From the NCBI GenBank assembly GCA_003290165.1, contig QNQO01007628.1, forward strand, positions 62,001-126,000: 64,000 nt of DNA. Reading direction: 5' to 3'. The stretch is from Berberis thunbergii. Taxonomy: Eukaryota > Streptophyta > Magnoliopsida > Ranunculales > Berberidaceae. The translations under genes and the position numbers were made by a program. The notes beneath the pieces were generated by a model that was not told where the DNA came from, did not search any database, and was given only the letters and a program-made list of their open reading frames with translations. Below, piece by piece: positions 21,605 to 34,070 of this stretch (its first letter is position 1; each line of letters opens with the position of its first letter).

Positions 21605-23425
21605 TATTAATATTATTATTATTTATAATAGCATTATGCTAGGTATTTTGTTGATATCCTACAATGATTTTTTTAAGAATTCAGGAGATTTCACATGAAT
21701 CTCATGATTGTTATGTTCCTTTTTCTTCCTTCAATATATCATTCCCCTTCTAGTCTTTCTTCATCACAAGCTTCCTCTTTCTTCAATTTCTTGAACTTAA
21801 AGGGTTCATCACTTCATCCCGTGGTATCTTTCAATTTCTTGGTCAGATTTTCTCTGTAATGTTCGTACACATCCCAGTTTCATAATAAAAGAGTCATTAT
21901 TTTAGTACTCTTAAGAAATTCCAAGACTACAAAATAATTCTACCATGTCTTCACAGAGTCATTTGCATTTGAATCAGAGCTTCATTCTTTTTTTAGAATT
22001 GCCTGGTGGAGCCTAAAATGGTGTGTTTTAGAAAGTGCAGTTAAGTTTTCCTATTGGATATAATATATTTAATAGTTGTTGCATGCTGGTCTGAAGTGGG
22101 TGAATTGTAGTCGTTATTCAATATTTTATCTTATTATCTTTGCTGCAGTGACTGATGCAATACTATAGTGATTAATATTTTGTAGGATGAGGATCCAAAG
22201 TTTGGTGAATTAATGAATGAAGCGGACACTGCAAAGGGATGACGAACTGGGCTATTTTAAAAGATGTGGAGGAGAAACTGAAGTTATTGTTGATATCTCA
22301 AATGTTAGGAAGTACTGATACTTCCAAAAATCCATTGTATCGTTGTTGGAGTCATATTGGTGTCCAATACAGCTCCAACATGCGTCGAATACAATCTTGG
22401 GAGTGTTGTGCCATCAATAGGACACATACAACATAAGTTTGAGTTCTGGCTGATGTTATGACTTGAGATGCATTTGCTTTTTATTTTTATTATTATTATT
22501 TTTTTTATGACTTAGGTTATTGCAACTTTTTCTTGTGGCTTGACTTGTGCTAGTGAAACTGCTTATAGTTATGATGTGAGATTGGATGTTTTTGAATTAT
22601 GATGCATTTTGGTTTGAACAAGCGAGGATGATCAAATGGCTTTGGTTTGTGGTTATTTATTTTACTACTGTATTTCTCAGTATATGCAAATGTTTGGATA
22701 TATTATTTTAATGTCTGGCGCTGCTTGCACTTGTATCCTAGTTTTTAGAAATATGTCTTTTCATTGTGTCTCGTGTTCGTATTCATACCTGTGTCCATAT
22801 CCATGTAATATGCATAATGTTTGGAAATTCAGTGTTTACCTAGACTGGTTGCCCATAAGTTGGAACCCTTTTAAGTTTACAGGTCATTTGGTACTTAGAT
22901 GTTCTCCTTCACTGTTTTGCTGATTTCCTAATTGAAGAAATAGTAGTATTGTATGCAATATTATTGTTTTTGTTTACAGGTTTCCAATTCGTTATGTTAT
23001 ATTATTTAGTATATTGACCTCCTAGCACGTTGGATTGTTTTGTTGAAATTATGTCTCACCTCAATTTAAGTTTCTGAAAACCTCAGAAACAGGGGACAAA
23101 TGTATTAGTTGAAGGATTGTGGAGAACTTGTAGGCGATGAGTGAAAATGAGTAACTAGGTTACTCGTTATGGTTACATGGGTGGTCTTGGCTTGGACTGG
23201 CCAGAAATATTGGTAACTTTCGCGCATCAGCTCGATAGGGATCTGGTTTCAGTCTTCCTAGTTCCACAAATACATAAAAAAAACCAGAGAAGAAGAATGA
23301 CCAGATGGAGTTTGAGGTTGGAACTTTTCTTTTATTTTGCGAGAATCAGAATCTGACCCTTTTTAGATTTTCCGAGATCTACATGAACAAACGAATATGA
23401 TGAAAACTTTATAATCCAAAAACAA
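19969..23425. other. Spacer, no supported gene
   Basis: This stretch holds an AG-rich region (20480-20720) that creates long but compositionally odd minus-strand frames, an ATT microsatellite near 21.6 kb, and a short exon-like DEDPKFGELMNEADTAK piece near 22185-22240 after a TTTTGTAG acceptor. I do not recognise that piece. Nothing else could be supported. Confidence 0.4.
21553..21624. repeat. (ATT)n microsatellite
   Basis: About 16 uninterrupted ATT triplets are followed by imperfect ones up to about 21624. Confidence 0.95.
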
Positions 23426-23651
23426 TTAGGGTCTGTTTGATTGGCCATTTTCCATGAGAAATGGAATTCAAATCCCATGTCAAGTATTTTTTTTCATAGT
23501 CTGGTTGTATATGACAGGAAAAGATTATGTATGTAGCTAGTTTTCCCATCTCTCATAGGAAATCAAATCTTTGGCCCCTCTCCGAAAACGGAATCCTTGG
23601 AAATGATTTCAACTCCTGTGTCTATTTTCCTTTCTACCAAACAGACCCTTA
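23426..23651. mobile_element. Tourist-like (PIF/Harbinger) MITE
   Basis: TTA is duplicated at 23426-23428 and 23649-23651 around 220 bp. The ends are inverted: GGGTCTGTTTGATTGGCC at the left, and the reverse complement of the right end reads GGGTCTGTTTGGTAGAAA. A TTA target duplication and GGGTCTGTTTGG ends are hallmarks of Harbinger-type MITEs. Confidence 0.85.
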
Positions 23652-24060
23652 GAGAAGCAAGGAGAGTGGAGAGTGAAAATGAGTGAAAACGTGGACTGTT
23701 ACCAAAGGTGGGAGTTTTCCTAAAAAAATTTCCTACGTTTTTTCATGTTGGTAACCAAGAAAAGGTAGATAAACATAAGAAAATTAGAATTTCGAGTGCC
23801 AATAGCAACCTAGTTGGGACGTCAGGCGATGCAGTGACCTTCTTCTGGTGTACTATTGTTGTTCTTTAAGGCTTGGGTATATCCTTCCTTGTACTTGTTT
23901 TGAGTTGGATTAATATATTGGGCGGGTTCCTTTCAATCCCGGCTTGCCTTGTGAAAAGAAAGAAAGAAAGAAAGAAAGGAAAAAAAACTTCACCTGCTGA
24001 GAAAAAAAAGGACTTAGAAGAGAGAGAGAGAGAGTGAAAGGGGTTTGATTCTAGTCAAGA

Positions 24061-25170
24061 TGGATCTTCTTCCATTGGAGATGAACGCAAGCATCCTCTC
24101 CTTGTTGCCTTTGAAGGCCCTTTGCAATGCAGGTCAGTTTGTAAAACCTGGTGCTCTTTAATTGACAACCCGGAATTTGTCAACTTTCACTACTTGAACT
24201 CATCCTCTGATAATGATTGTCCATACTCTCTAATCTTGAATGGTAAATCTATAGGTCAAATGCTTATAACAACCTATCATCACTTATAAGACTTGGGAGT
24301 CAATAATCCATCAGTCAGGGTGGGTTGTTCTGTTTCCGTCACATTAGCAAACACTTTTCCTACCATTTGCATTTATAATCCCATCCCGCCACAAGAGAAT
24401 CTGTTTATTTGCCTGAGATTGCTATATATGCCTGATTTTTGTGAGGTTCATGATATGATTTCTTGTTTGGTTTCAACCCCATCTACCGGTGAATTCAAGG
24501 TAGTAGTCCTCATGTGCCATTGGCATAAACTACCAAATGCAATAGTACTAGTACATACACTAGGCTAGGCTCAAACTCATGGAGAAGAATATGGGAAGTC
24601 CCGGAGGATACCATGTGACAGTGTTGCAACATGGTATCTCAGTGGTTAAGTGAATCAAAAAAGGGCACCGTTTCATTTGAGTTGAAATGGAACATTTGGG
24701 GAAATTCCCTTTCCTCCAGAACTTAGAATTCTCACTGACCCTAATTGGCTGGCCATATTATTTATATTTGGGGTTCTTGGAGGTTGTCATTGGATAGCAG
24801 ATTGTTACTACTCAATGATTATGATATGAGATTTGGGTTTCGAAGGAACACACTGTACGTAAAGAAAAGAGGATTCTTGGGTCAAGCAGCTAGCATGTTT
24901 TTAGAAAAAGCATAATTGATCAAATGAATGCTTGTGACATTGCCTCTTATTTCCTTTGCTAATGATGCAAAACTAATACTACTTTGCAACTCCATATCAC
25001 TGTTTATCTACAATCTTCAAACAGAGAAGGTTTCGCCCTTGCAAACTGTTCCACTTTGGGATCTCAACGGCAGTCCTTTTTCCGAGTGGCTTTGGTGTCG
25101 ACCAATTCCTTATATCGAGATTCTCATTTCACTCATGTCAGTCTCGGGAATGCATAAAACAAGGTAATAG
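24061..25170 (+). pseudogene. Decayed F-box/FBA gene
   Basis: This is a degenerate relative of the F-box gene at 15918. It starts MDLLPLEMNASILSLLPLKA. After a one-base disturbance it continues CRSVCKTWCSLIDNPEFVNF, matching the F-box of its neighbour. Further parts can be followed in different frames: CIYNPIPPQ (FBA repeat start, near 24385), STPSTGEFKVVVLMCH near 24477, LGGCHWIAD near 24775 and LLCNSISLFIYNLQTEKVSP near 24985. Several stops and frameshifts separate them (for example just before 24293), so it cannot make a full protein. It is on the same strand as the first F-box gene, suggesting an old tandem duplication about 8 kb apart. Confidence 0.75.
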
Positions 25171-25656
25171 TTCACTCATGTTTTAGGTGTTTATTTATCC
25201 CTATGCATTCATCTTGGTTTACATAGGATAAGTAAATAACTACAATTAAACCTCTATAAATTAATACCCTTGAGATCAAAGAAAAACTAGTGAATATTAA
25301 ATAATCAATAAATTGATAATTTATTAATTTATGGAATAATTAATAACTAATTTTATTTATCAAGCTATTCCTTATTTTCTTAAACATTCTACATTGTATT
25401 TAATTTCTCGTTTTACGAATTAACAATTCTATGCAGCCCATTTCTCGTCTTAACCAAGTAAAATTCATGAATCTATTTACTTTTTTTAAAAAGTTCTCCT
25501 ATGGAGCCCATTCCGCAAAAAAAGCTCTCAAAACGATGATGGCATTGTATAATTTTCTGTTGCAGCATGAGAAAAACACACCAAAGCTTCTTACCATGTT
25601 AAGAAAAGTTAGAGATGGAACAAACAGTGATTGAGTCATATTTTAAGAAGGCCTCT
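25171..25656. other. Spacer with an unrecognised 67-codon frame
   Basis: The stretch 25235-25345 contains 'CCTCTATAAATTAATA'-type words found in dispersed plant repeats. An open frame at 25431-25634 (MQPISRLNQVKFMNLFTFFK onward, lysine-rich, ending RKVRDGTNSD) has no domain I know. It could be an exon or chance. Confidence 0.3.
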
Positions 25657-27690
25657 GTCACGCCCCAAATTTTGAGAAACCGAAAATCTTATATCCACAT
25701 AAGATAATCAATTATTTGAATTTCAGATCTTGAAATCCACCAAACTAAAGATAAGGTAGCAACCACGATAAATAACTAGTTGCATAATTTACCATTTTAT
25801 AAAAAAAATAATAATTAATCTGAATAATCCATCAAAAGAAAGGAAACTAACATTGAAATCTCATGGATTTGACTCTATTGGAGTTCAACTAACAGGGAAC
25901 ATAATGATCTCTCTCCAAAAAAATTACTACTAATAGTCGCCCAAATCCTACTAGTCCCGAAACTAAGTCGACTATATTACTAAAGGAATGTATCCAAGAA
26001 GCCAAAGCCCATTTGAGTAGCAATTAAGCTAATTGAAAATTCTTCATTCTAAAATCAATAAGTTAAGATGTGATGAGATGAAGTAACGTACAAATGAAAA
26101 CAACCACACAAAAAATTTTAGTTCATCAACGAGGCAAATGTCTCATGCTAATTAAATTTTTATCATACTTATAGTAGATATTTATACTTACTCTATGGAG
26201 GTTGGCTATGACAAGTCTAATTTGCAGAAATGTTAGTAGATTTGTCATCCTTCCCGAAATGGTTAAAAAACAAATAAATGCAATATATCAAGTATTCAGA
26301 ACTCATCAATTAAAACAGTTGCATCATTACACTATTTGTCTTAAATAATGATTCATTTACAATAAATTGATCACCTTAGACTATACCATATTCGCAACTT
26401 CGAGTCAAACGTACATGTTCTTATGCCTTTCTCATATAAAGGAGAAGTTTTCCATAATCCGTACCTAAGTTGGACATTACTTGCAGGCATATGCATCCGT
26501 AGATACCCTAATTATATGAGAACAATAAAAGTCACTATTGGGCTACTATTTACACATAAGATCTCACAACATATTTTTTACGGATAAGTACTCAAGCCTA
26601 TTTTAGGCATTTCAAAAGCTATCACCTTCCGCAAGATTCAACCCGAATGTTACCTAGTTTCTCTTTAAAAAAAGAGTGTCCTACTTCGCAAAACCCAACC
26701 CAAAGGTTACTTATTTTCGCTATAGAAGTGAGACATCATAAAACAACAAGAGGTGTGCTAATTCTAAAGTATACAATTCAATGTGATTAAATTTTATGAA
26801 CTCCATGTTATCTGTATTGCCACTGTGCATCCCACAATCCCTACACAATTACACTCTGTCAATCATAAACAAATCTGCCCTAAAAGTAAACAAGGACTCA
26901 ATTTTAACTTTTTATGTTCTTTTTAGATCGAGAAACAGTTGTTAGTTGACTTTTTTTTTAAGATACCAACTTAAAGATGGTTGAAATCAGGGTGAACAAC
27001 TTAAAAACTAGGTTAGATCCAAAATGTCAGAACAACATCATTAATAATTTCTGTATTGTCAGCACAAAACACACAATATACAGAAAACAAAATAAAAAAT
27101 CTATTCCACTAGGCATGTATTTGTGTGCATTCAAAAATTGTAATAGTAACCATACGATGCATGTGTGTGTGAGGTAATCAACTCCCCCTTGGCCAACTTC
27201 AAAAGTACTTAAGCACAAAAAAAATGTGGGGGATACAGAGTAAACAAAACCCAAGATGTTGCAATCATGTATGATTTAGATCAATAGAATCAAATAAAAA
27301 ATATACATGGGAAAGTTGGAATGATGTATTCTTATAAGTAAAAAATATGATCAGTTGATTAAAAGCTGGAAGATAATGAAGAAAACTCACTGCTCATTTG
27401 TTATATGAAAAGATATTGCTCTCCCTTCTCGGTTACTTTCCCTTTTTGCTAGGTTCTCCTTCTTATTTTTCTCTTATCCCTTTCCAAGCTAGGTAGGCGT
27501 TGGAGAGAGTAGGAACTAGAGAGAAAACATTAAAAATATGCGTGTTCTCCTATTAGATTTGGTTTTTGCTAGTTTTTATTTTATTTTATTTTAAAACCTC
27601 CCCTTCTATTTTTGATTTTATTCAATTAAGCCCCAAAAGAAACAATATTCAAGCTCAAGTCCATTCACTAATTTAAAGTACTGAATAAAT
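25657..27690. repeat. LTR-like copy 1 of an inverted pair
   Basis: It begins TGTCACGCCCCAAATTTTGA at 25657, a typical start (or inverted end) of a plant Ty3/gypsy LTR. Its sequence is repeated in inverted orientation at 30120-33886: for example the 'TTGGGGCTTAATGGAAAG' region near 30216 is the inverse of 27615-27640, and the 'CTAGTTTTTAAGTTATTCAC' region near 32861 is the inverse of 26993-27015. No protein is encoded. Confidence 0.65.
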
Positions 27691-27724
27691 AATAAAAGGA
27701 TAAATAAAATAATTAACTGACCGA

Positions 27725-28380
27725 ATCTTTCAGTCATATCTAGACAAATTTGTTATTATTTTTATTGATGACATCTTAGTCCATTCCCGTAGTGAAGCAG
27801 AACACGAAAAGCATCTCAAGATAGTTTTGTAGACATTGAGAAATCAAAATTGTATGTGAAATTCAACAAGTGTCATTTTTGGGAAAATGAGGTGAAATTC
27901 TTAGGGCATGTGATTTCTAGTCAGGATACAACGGTGGACTTAGATAAGGTGATTGTTGTGAAAGGCTGGAAGCAATCTACTAATGCAACTGAGGTGAAAA
28001 GCTTCTTAGGGTCAACGAGATACTACAGAAAATCTATCGAGAAGTTTTCTCTTGTTGCTGCCATTTGACTAAGTTGACCCGCAAAAATGTTCAGAGTATT
28101 TAAAACAATGAGTGTGAAAAGGTTTTTCAGGAATTGAAACACCGGTTAACCACAACGCCTATTTTGACTATTCTAGTGCAAGGTGCGAAGTTGGTGGTTT
28201 TCATTGATGCTAGTCGCATAGATTTGGGTTGTGTCATATACGTCATGACAATTGAAATCTCATGATAGGCGTTACCCTACCCATGATCTGGAATTAACTA
28301 CATTGGTGTTTGCTTTGAACATTTGGCGATACAAACTTTACGAGAACACATTGAGTTGTTTACTGATAAACATATAAATG
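27725..28380 (+). pseudogene. Ty3/gypsy reverse transcriptase-RNase H remnant
   Basis: The translated sequence has [19 protein letters not shown] (the catalytic DD box of reverse transcriptase). It is followed after a stop by KFNKCHFWENEVKFLGHVIS and VKSFLGSTRYYRKSIEKFS, the standard end of gypsy RT. RNase H remnants follow, including VFIDASRIDLGCV and [20 protein letters not shown] in shifting frames. Several stops interrupt it. The upstream gag-protease half and the downstream integrase core are absent, so it is a deletion derivative. Confidence 0.85.
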
Positions 28381-29834
28381 AAACATTTTATGCCTTAAAT
28401 ATAAAATTGCTAAGTCCAATTATCTAATAAAAATATCTCATTATGTGTACTTTGTGTATTTTGTAAAATATCAAGCACTAATCTCAAACTATTCATAAAG
28501 AGGTACAATAAGGCTAAATTCAACAACTATAAGGCTAAGTTCACACATGTAATGCCAAACACCAAAGATTTTTTAGCCCAATACCCATGAAGTAAAGCTC
28601 ACAAAATACAACCATCTACAAATCTCGAGAAAATCAACATGATGATTTAGACACCCACTTCGCCAACTTTAGCATTGCCAAAAAAAATCTCTACAAACTT
28701 CAAAAGTACTCTCAAGTCAAACTCCAATATCCATTCTCACATTTTTATCCATTCCTTTATTTGCATAATTCATATCCAAGTCATTTTTCCTTATTTCACT
28801 CAATCATTTTTACCCTTTTCATTATTTCACTCCATCACTTTTACCATTTTTACAAATTTTACTCCACCTTCCACATGCACATTTACTATTATCATTGATA
28901 AACTACTCCCCATGATTTCATCAAGCCCATGTACATGCTTAAAATACAAACCACACTATTATCCCTACACATCTTCACATTATCCATATAACAGTCTCAC
29001 CCTTCTTTACCTGTAAATATCCTCATGTTTGGGCGCACTTGAACATACATGATCACACTTTGGAGAACACTTTTGAAAGAGAAGTGGTTGTAGTATTTGT
29101 AGAGTTTAGAGATAAATAAGTGGAGTGAAAGCCTAAAGCTTACTATGTTTTGCTAACATTCTACCTTAGGGTGTAGGCGAGCCCATAGGAGGATAGCTTT
29201 AAGATGTCTCTTTCATATTAGTTTTTCTTTCTATTTTCATGTAGTAGCGAAACATGTTTAATTAAATTGATCTTGTAGCTTGGTTATGTCATGAACATAT
29301 TAGGTAAGTTAGATGTCTTGTATTTCATTATATGAATTCAACTAATGTTTTCTTCTACTTCTTATGCTCAAGATTATATAAGTTTCTATACTTGCAATTT
29401 CTCTAACAAATTTCTCTAACAAGTCCCTAAGTACAATGTTTACATATTGTTATTCCAAGTTTTATTATGATTTGTTAGATTTTGGGTGTTCCACCTTGGT
29501 GGATTCCTTTTATATTGTTTTTAAATTCATATTTGAATTTTAGGTTACTAATATAACTTAGGCTTGAAATCAATTTGCTCATAATATCATGTTTTCCATC
29601 CTAAAGTGAGATGAGAGTTTACCTTAGAATGTGTTGATGAATTTGGAAAAAGATTAATCTAAGAGCGGCCTAATGGTGGTAAATCCAAAGCCCTAACTCT
29701 CACATTTATGTATCACTTTGCATTTTTATTTCATGCACTTTTATTTATTTAAAATTTTTATCAACAACTCCTTATTTTACTAGCTTATTGACTGCCACCG
29801 AGTTTATCAACCATTCATGATGTGTTTCATATTT
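28381..29834. other. Decayed retroelement interior, AT-rich
   Basis: No further pol domain is readable. The 113-codon frame at 28675-29016 is low-complexity (Ser/Ile/Phe/Thr) and is not a convincing gene. Confidence 0.4.
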
Positions 29835-30100
29835 TCATGTTGAGGAAGTGTGTGAAGGATCCTGCTCATATTGTCAAATTAAAAAAATCGAGATAAATAA
29901 TAATTACCAAAGTAGTACAACCGATCAAGATTGTGGATCGTGATGTCAAACAATTTCGTAGAAGAACAATGAACTTGGTGAAAGTTCAGTGGAGTGAGAA
30001 GAAAAAGATGTAACGGAGTTAGAAGACAGGGTAAAATAGATGCATCTGAAATTGTTTTTCTAAAGTTTTCCCAGCTGGTGAATCTCCGAGCCAGATTCCT
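29835..30100 (+). pseudogene. Gypsy integrase C-terminal/chromodomain-like remnant
   Basis: The sequence reads RKCVKDPAHIVKL near 29847, then VVQPIKIVDRDVKQFRRRTM and LVKVQWSEKKKDVTELEDRV in changing frames. This is the usual 'KVLWRN-EEATWE' type tail of plant gypsy integrases just before the 3' LTR. It is broken by stops and ends where the second LTR-like copy begins. Confidence 0.6.
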
Positions 30101-30716
30101 TTTGATGCGTGTGTATTATAGCACCCCATTTATTTATTTATTTTATACAAATATTTTATTATTTATTCACTTATTTAAATTATGAAATTGACTTGAGCTT
30201 TAATAGTATTTCTTTTGGGGCTTAATGGAAAGAAAAAAAATATATAAAGGTAGGTTTTAAAAATAAAATAACCTAGAAAAAACCAAACCTAATAGGAGAA
30301 CACATATCTTTTTAACGCTTCTTTTCTACTTCCTACACTCTCCAACATTTCCCTAGCTTGGAAAGGGAAAAGAAAAGAAGAAGATGGTGAATCTAGCAAA
30401 GAGGAATATAACGGAGAAAGGAGCAATATTGGTTCACAACACAGATAAAGAATGAGTTTACTTCATTATCTGTATGTTATGTTTGTATAGATCTAACTAT
30501 CGTCTTCATATACCAATATAGTTTTCAAGTTTTTAATAATTGAACATTGTTTTTTTTACTTATAAGAATCCATCAATCCAACTTTCCCAGGTATATATAT
30601 TTTTTATTTGATTCTATTGATCTGAATTGTACTTGATTTGATCCCGATTGCAACATCTTGGGTTTTGTTTACTCTGTTCCCCACGTGAATCGGTGGGTTT
30701 TATGGGCTTTTCTAAA

Positions 30717-30800
30717 CGTCGAGGAAACCAGCGAGGGATGGGTGTAACCACCCATCTCCCTTGAGATCGACGTTGGTGCGCATCTCGAGGGGTTTTTTTT
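30717..30800. repeat. Second member of the hairpin family
   Basis: GTCGAGGAAACCAGCGAGGG at 30718-30737 is identical to an arm of the 8159-8262 hairpin. It is followed by a small inverted repeat (GATGGGTG against CACCCATC) and CATCTCGAGG. The inverted LTR copy near 27215 lacks this DNA, so it is an insertion. Confidence 0.55.
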
Positions 30801-30830
30801 TTTGCTTAAGTGCTGATGCTGCTGAAATGT

Positions 30831-30854
30831 GGGGGGGGGGGGGGGGGGGGGGGG
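30831..30854. repeat. Uninterrupted run of 24 G
   Basis: The G-run stands where the inverted sister sequence (near 27183-27188) has only five C on the + strand. Homology to the sister stops at the run. Confidence 0.95.
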
Positions 30855-32175
30855 CTCATACACAGAACTGGACTTTTTAATGCATCTTCTCCAAATGAAT
30901 AGTAAAAAGTATGTCTGTAATTTTTAATTTTACTTTTCTATTTTATCCTTTCATATTTTTAATAATTACATATAAAATCAACAACCGATTAATTATACTA
31001 GGGGTGTTTGTGAATTTTAATTGAAAAATACTGTTACATTTCTTTTATGCTTGTACCATCTCAAATTCAAATTATTTACATCAAACTCAACCTCTCTTAA
31101 TAATCACTAATTATACCTAAGCTCCTAACATAATTTATTTGAACCTCTTCAATCATCTATAAATTGTAAACATGCTCTTACAACTAACTTTTAAAATTTC
31201 TCATTTTGCCTTCCACATCTCATAATTTTTATAATCCAAACCAGCTCCTCTTAAAATTTATATATGATATTTAAACCCCTAACATAATTTACTTCAATAC
31301 CCCTATAAATTATAAAAAGACCCTTACAACTAACTTTTTTTATTTTTCTTTTAGCCATTCATATTTCATATTTATACAATCAAAATCAGTTCCGCTTAAA
31401 CATTGATTAATTATACTTAAGCCTCTAATATAATAATTTATTTGAAGTTCTCTAATTATTTATAAACTATACACATGCCTTTATAATAATAATAAAAAGT
31501 ATTGAACATCCGCACGTAGAGCGCGTCCACCCCTACTACTACAATAAGGACTGCATTACTGAATGAACAATGTGGATGTCTTCAAATTGATTTTGGATTC
31601 CCATCTTGCCCTCTTAACTTTGTAATATTTACAGAAAATCAAAAGATCGGTAAAAACTGACAAAGGGGCGTTTATGAAAAATACTATTTCACTTTCATAT
31701 CTTTGCCCTCCAATTTCATATTTTTTTACAATCAAAACCTTCCTCTCCCAATAATTATAACTAAGCCCCTAACTTATTTTTTCTTATATTATTCATGAAT
31801 TTAATTTTCCTATTTTTATTGCATTTTGAAGAAACTTAAAACTTAACATATTGATTTGAACGATTTAATATTTAAGGGTGTGTGAATAGCATGTGTAGCG
31901 CACATAAAATTAAATTCAAAATATTTTTGTTAGAGCAATATTTTAATCAAAAAATTAATTTTTACAAAATGATTTTCAATCACTACACCATGCACTTGAT
32001 AAAAAAAAACACCTGACGCGTACTCAAATAAGCGATACACAAAATTTAAGTGTTAGCACTATTTCATTTTTGTGTTAATCAACAACTTGTTCGATGCATA
32101 TAGATTCAATACAATCGTTGAAGGATAAAAAAAATCTACATTTAATTAATCATAAAAATAAATAACATTAAATAT
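30855..32175. other. AT-rich insert with degenerate internal repeats
   Basis: Loose repeats of a block like 'CCTCTTAAAATTTATATATG' / 'CCTAACATAATTTA' recur about every 130-150 bases (near 31090, 31250, 31400 and 31745). A CCGCACGTAGAGCGCGT stretch near 31511 resembles the short hairpin of Helitron ends, but I could not define borders. Confidence 0.35.
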
Positions 32176-32281
32176 ATAATTTTATGCACGTGTAGGGAAC
32201 TCGCTACTAGTGCATCATATAGTTAATATTAGCAATTTTTTAATGCACACAAAAAATGGCTAGTGGAATAGAATTTTTATT

Positions 32282-32787
32282 CTGTTTTCTAGGGGTGGGC
32301 AATGTCGGTTTGGTTTTGAGCCCCAAACCGATTTCATTCGGTTTGCCCAAAACCCAAACCGAAACCAAATTTGTGTTTATAAACCGATGAAATCGGTTAA
32401 ACCAAATTTCAGATCGGTCCGGTTTGGTTGGGCCGAAATTTCGGGCTCAAGCACTTGAAAGGATTTATTAAAACATGCCCAATTTTTTGACAGACTCAAT
32501 TTTTAGCTCAAAATTGAAAACTGAAAGAGAAGGGAGTGATTCGGGCGATGGAGTGCATTTGTTGCACTAATCAGGTATTGACACCTACTTGTTATATATA
32601 TATATATATCTAATTAATCGGTCGGTTCAAAACCTTAAAGCGATTTCGAACCGTTTATAACCGCTTCGGTTTGGTTTAAATTAATTTTTTCTACTCATAT
32701 TTTGGTTCGATTATCAACCAGAATTTGAAAATTGGTTCGGTCTGTTAACCGAATTTAAATCTATTTTTGTCCACCCCTACTGTTTTT
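32282..32787. mobile_element. hAT-type non-autonomous element
   Basis: The ends are TAGGGGTGGGCAA at 32290 and its inverse ...TGTCCACCCCTA ending at 32779. The flanks CTGTTTTC (32282-32289) and CTGTTTTT (32780-32787) form an 8-bp target duplication with one mismatch. The interior is rich in GGTTTGGTTTNG/AACCGAAACC words, typical of the 'GGGGTGGGCA' hAT elements of plants. The flanks rejoin to match the inverted copy near 27085. Confidence 0.85.
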
Positions 32788-33889
32788 TGTGTATGTGTGT
32801 GTTTGTGTACTGACATCACGAAAATTATTAATCAAGTTGTCACGACATTCCAGATCTAACCTAGTTTTTAAGTTATTCACCCTGATTTGAACCATTTTTA
32901 AGTTGGTATCTAAAAAAAATAAACAACTACCAACTATTTTTCTGAAAAAGAACATCGTAGGTAAATTTGTGTCCTTGTTTACATTCCAATTGGATTTGTT
33001 TACGATTGACAAAGTGTCATGTGTAGAAATTGTGGGATACACAATAGGTGATACGGATAACCTGGAGTTCATAAAATTTAATCACATTATATTGTTTATT
33101 TTAGAACTACAACACTTCTTGCTGTTTTATGATATCTCTCTCCTATAGAGAAACTATGTAACATTTGGATTGAGTCTTACGAAGTAGGACACCACTTTCT
33201 TAAATAGAAACTAAGTAACATTCGATTGGATCTTGCGGTAAGGAGTAACTTTTGAAATGCCTAAAACATGCTTGTGTATTTATCCGTAAAAATAATGTGA
33301 GATATATGCACAAATGGTAGCCCAAGAATGATTTTTATTGTTCTCATATAGTTAGGGGTATCCTGTGATGCATGTTCATATATATTCCCACTTAGGCATG
33401 GATGATGGAGAAATTCTTTTTTTATATGAGAGAGACATACAGACATGTATGTTTAGCACGAAGGCTGTGCAAATTTGGTATAGTCCATGGTCATCCATTT
33501 ATTGAAAATGAATAATTTGTTTAAGACAAATAATGTACTGACACAACTATATTAATTAATGAGTTCTAATCACTTGAAATATTACATCTGTTTTTTAATC
33601 ATTTCAGGTAGGATGGTAAGTCTACTAACATTTGTAAGTTAGTATAGGGAAGATAAATATCTATTATAAGTATGATAGAAACGAAATTAGCATGAGACAT
33701 TTGCCTTGTTGGGAAATACATGTTTTGGGTGGTTGTTTTCATTTGTATGTAACTTCGTGTCATCACATGTTAACTTATTGATTTTATAATGAAGAATTTT
33801 GACACCAGCTTAATTACTGATTCAAGTGAGTTTGGCTTATTGGCTACATTCCTTTGGGAATATAGACGACTATCATTACTTCAGGGCTA

Positions 33890-34070
33890 CACTACACCAA
33901 AATGGCCACTTAGTAACATCAATATTTTTTAATTTATAACTCTTGATTGTGTTATAAGTCTTGTAACCAAAAAATATGTTACTAATTATTGACTTAAGTT
34001 ACTATTAGTAATTTTATAAAATAATTATATATATTTAGTTAAATTACTAATTAGTACAATGAGAAATAAT
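33890..34070 (+). mobile_element. CACTA 5' terminus, partner end not found
   Basis: CACTACACCAAAATGGCC at 33890 is a CACTA-type end. It is followed by 'AGTAACAT', 'TTATAAC' and 'TTACTAAT' repeats that alternate in orientation like subterminal repeats. Homology to the LTR-like repeat stops exactly at this point. The matching 3' end was not recognised before the gypsy element. Confidence 0.6.

Larger units (their letters stand above)
30120..33886. repeat. LTR-like copy 2, inverted and interrupted
   Basis: It matches the reverse complement of 25657-27690 in pieces: 30120-30690 (inverse of about 27690-27215), 30804-30835, about 32180-32289 and 32780-33886. The interruptions are a hairpin-related insert (about 30690-30800), a G-tract with an unrelated AT-rich segment (30831-32175), and a hAT-type element (32290-32779). 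The two LTR-like copies are inverted, not direct, so they are not the two LTRs of one simple element. Confidence 0.65.

Noticed and set aside
28675..29016. 113-codon plus-strand frame
   Set aside because: Low-complexity Ser/Thr/Ile/Phe sequence inside a decayed retroelement.
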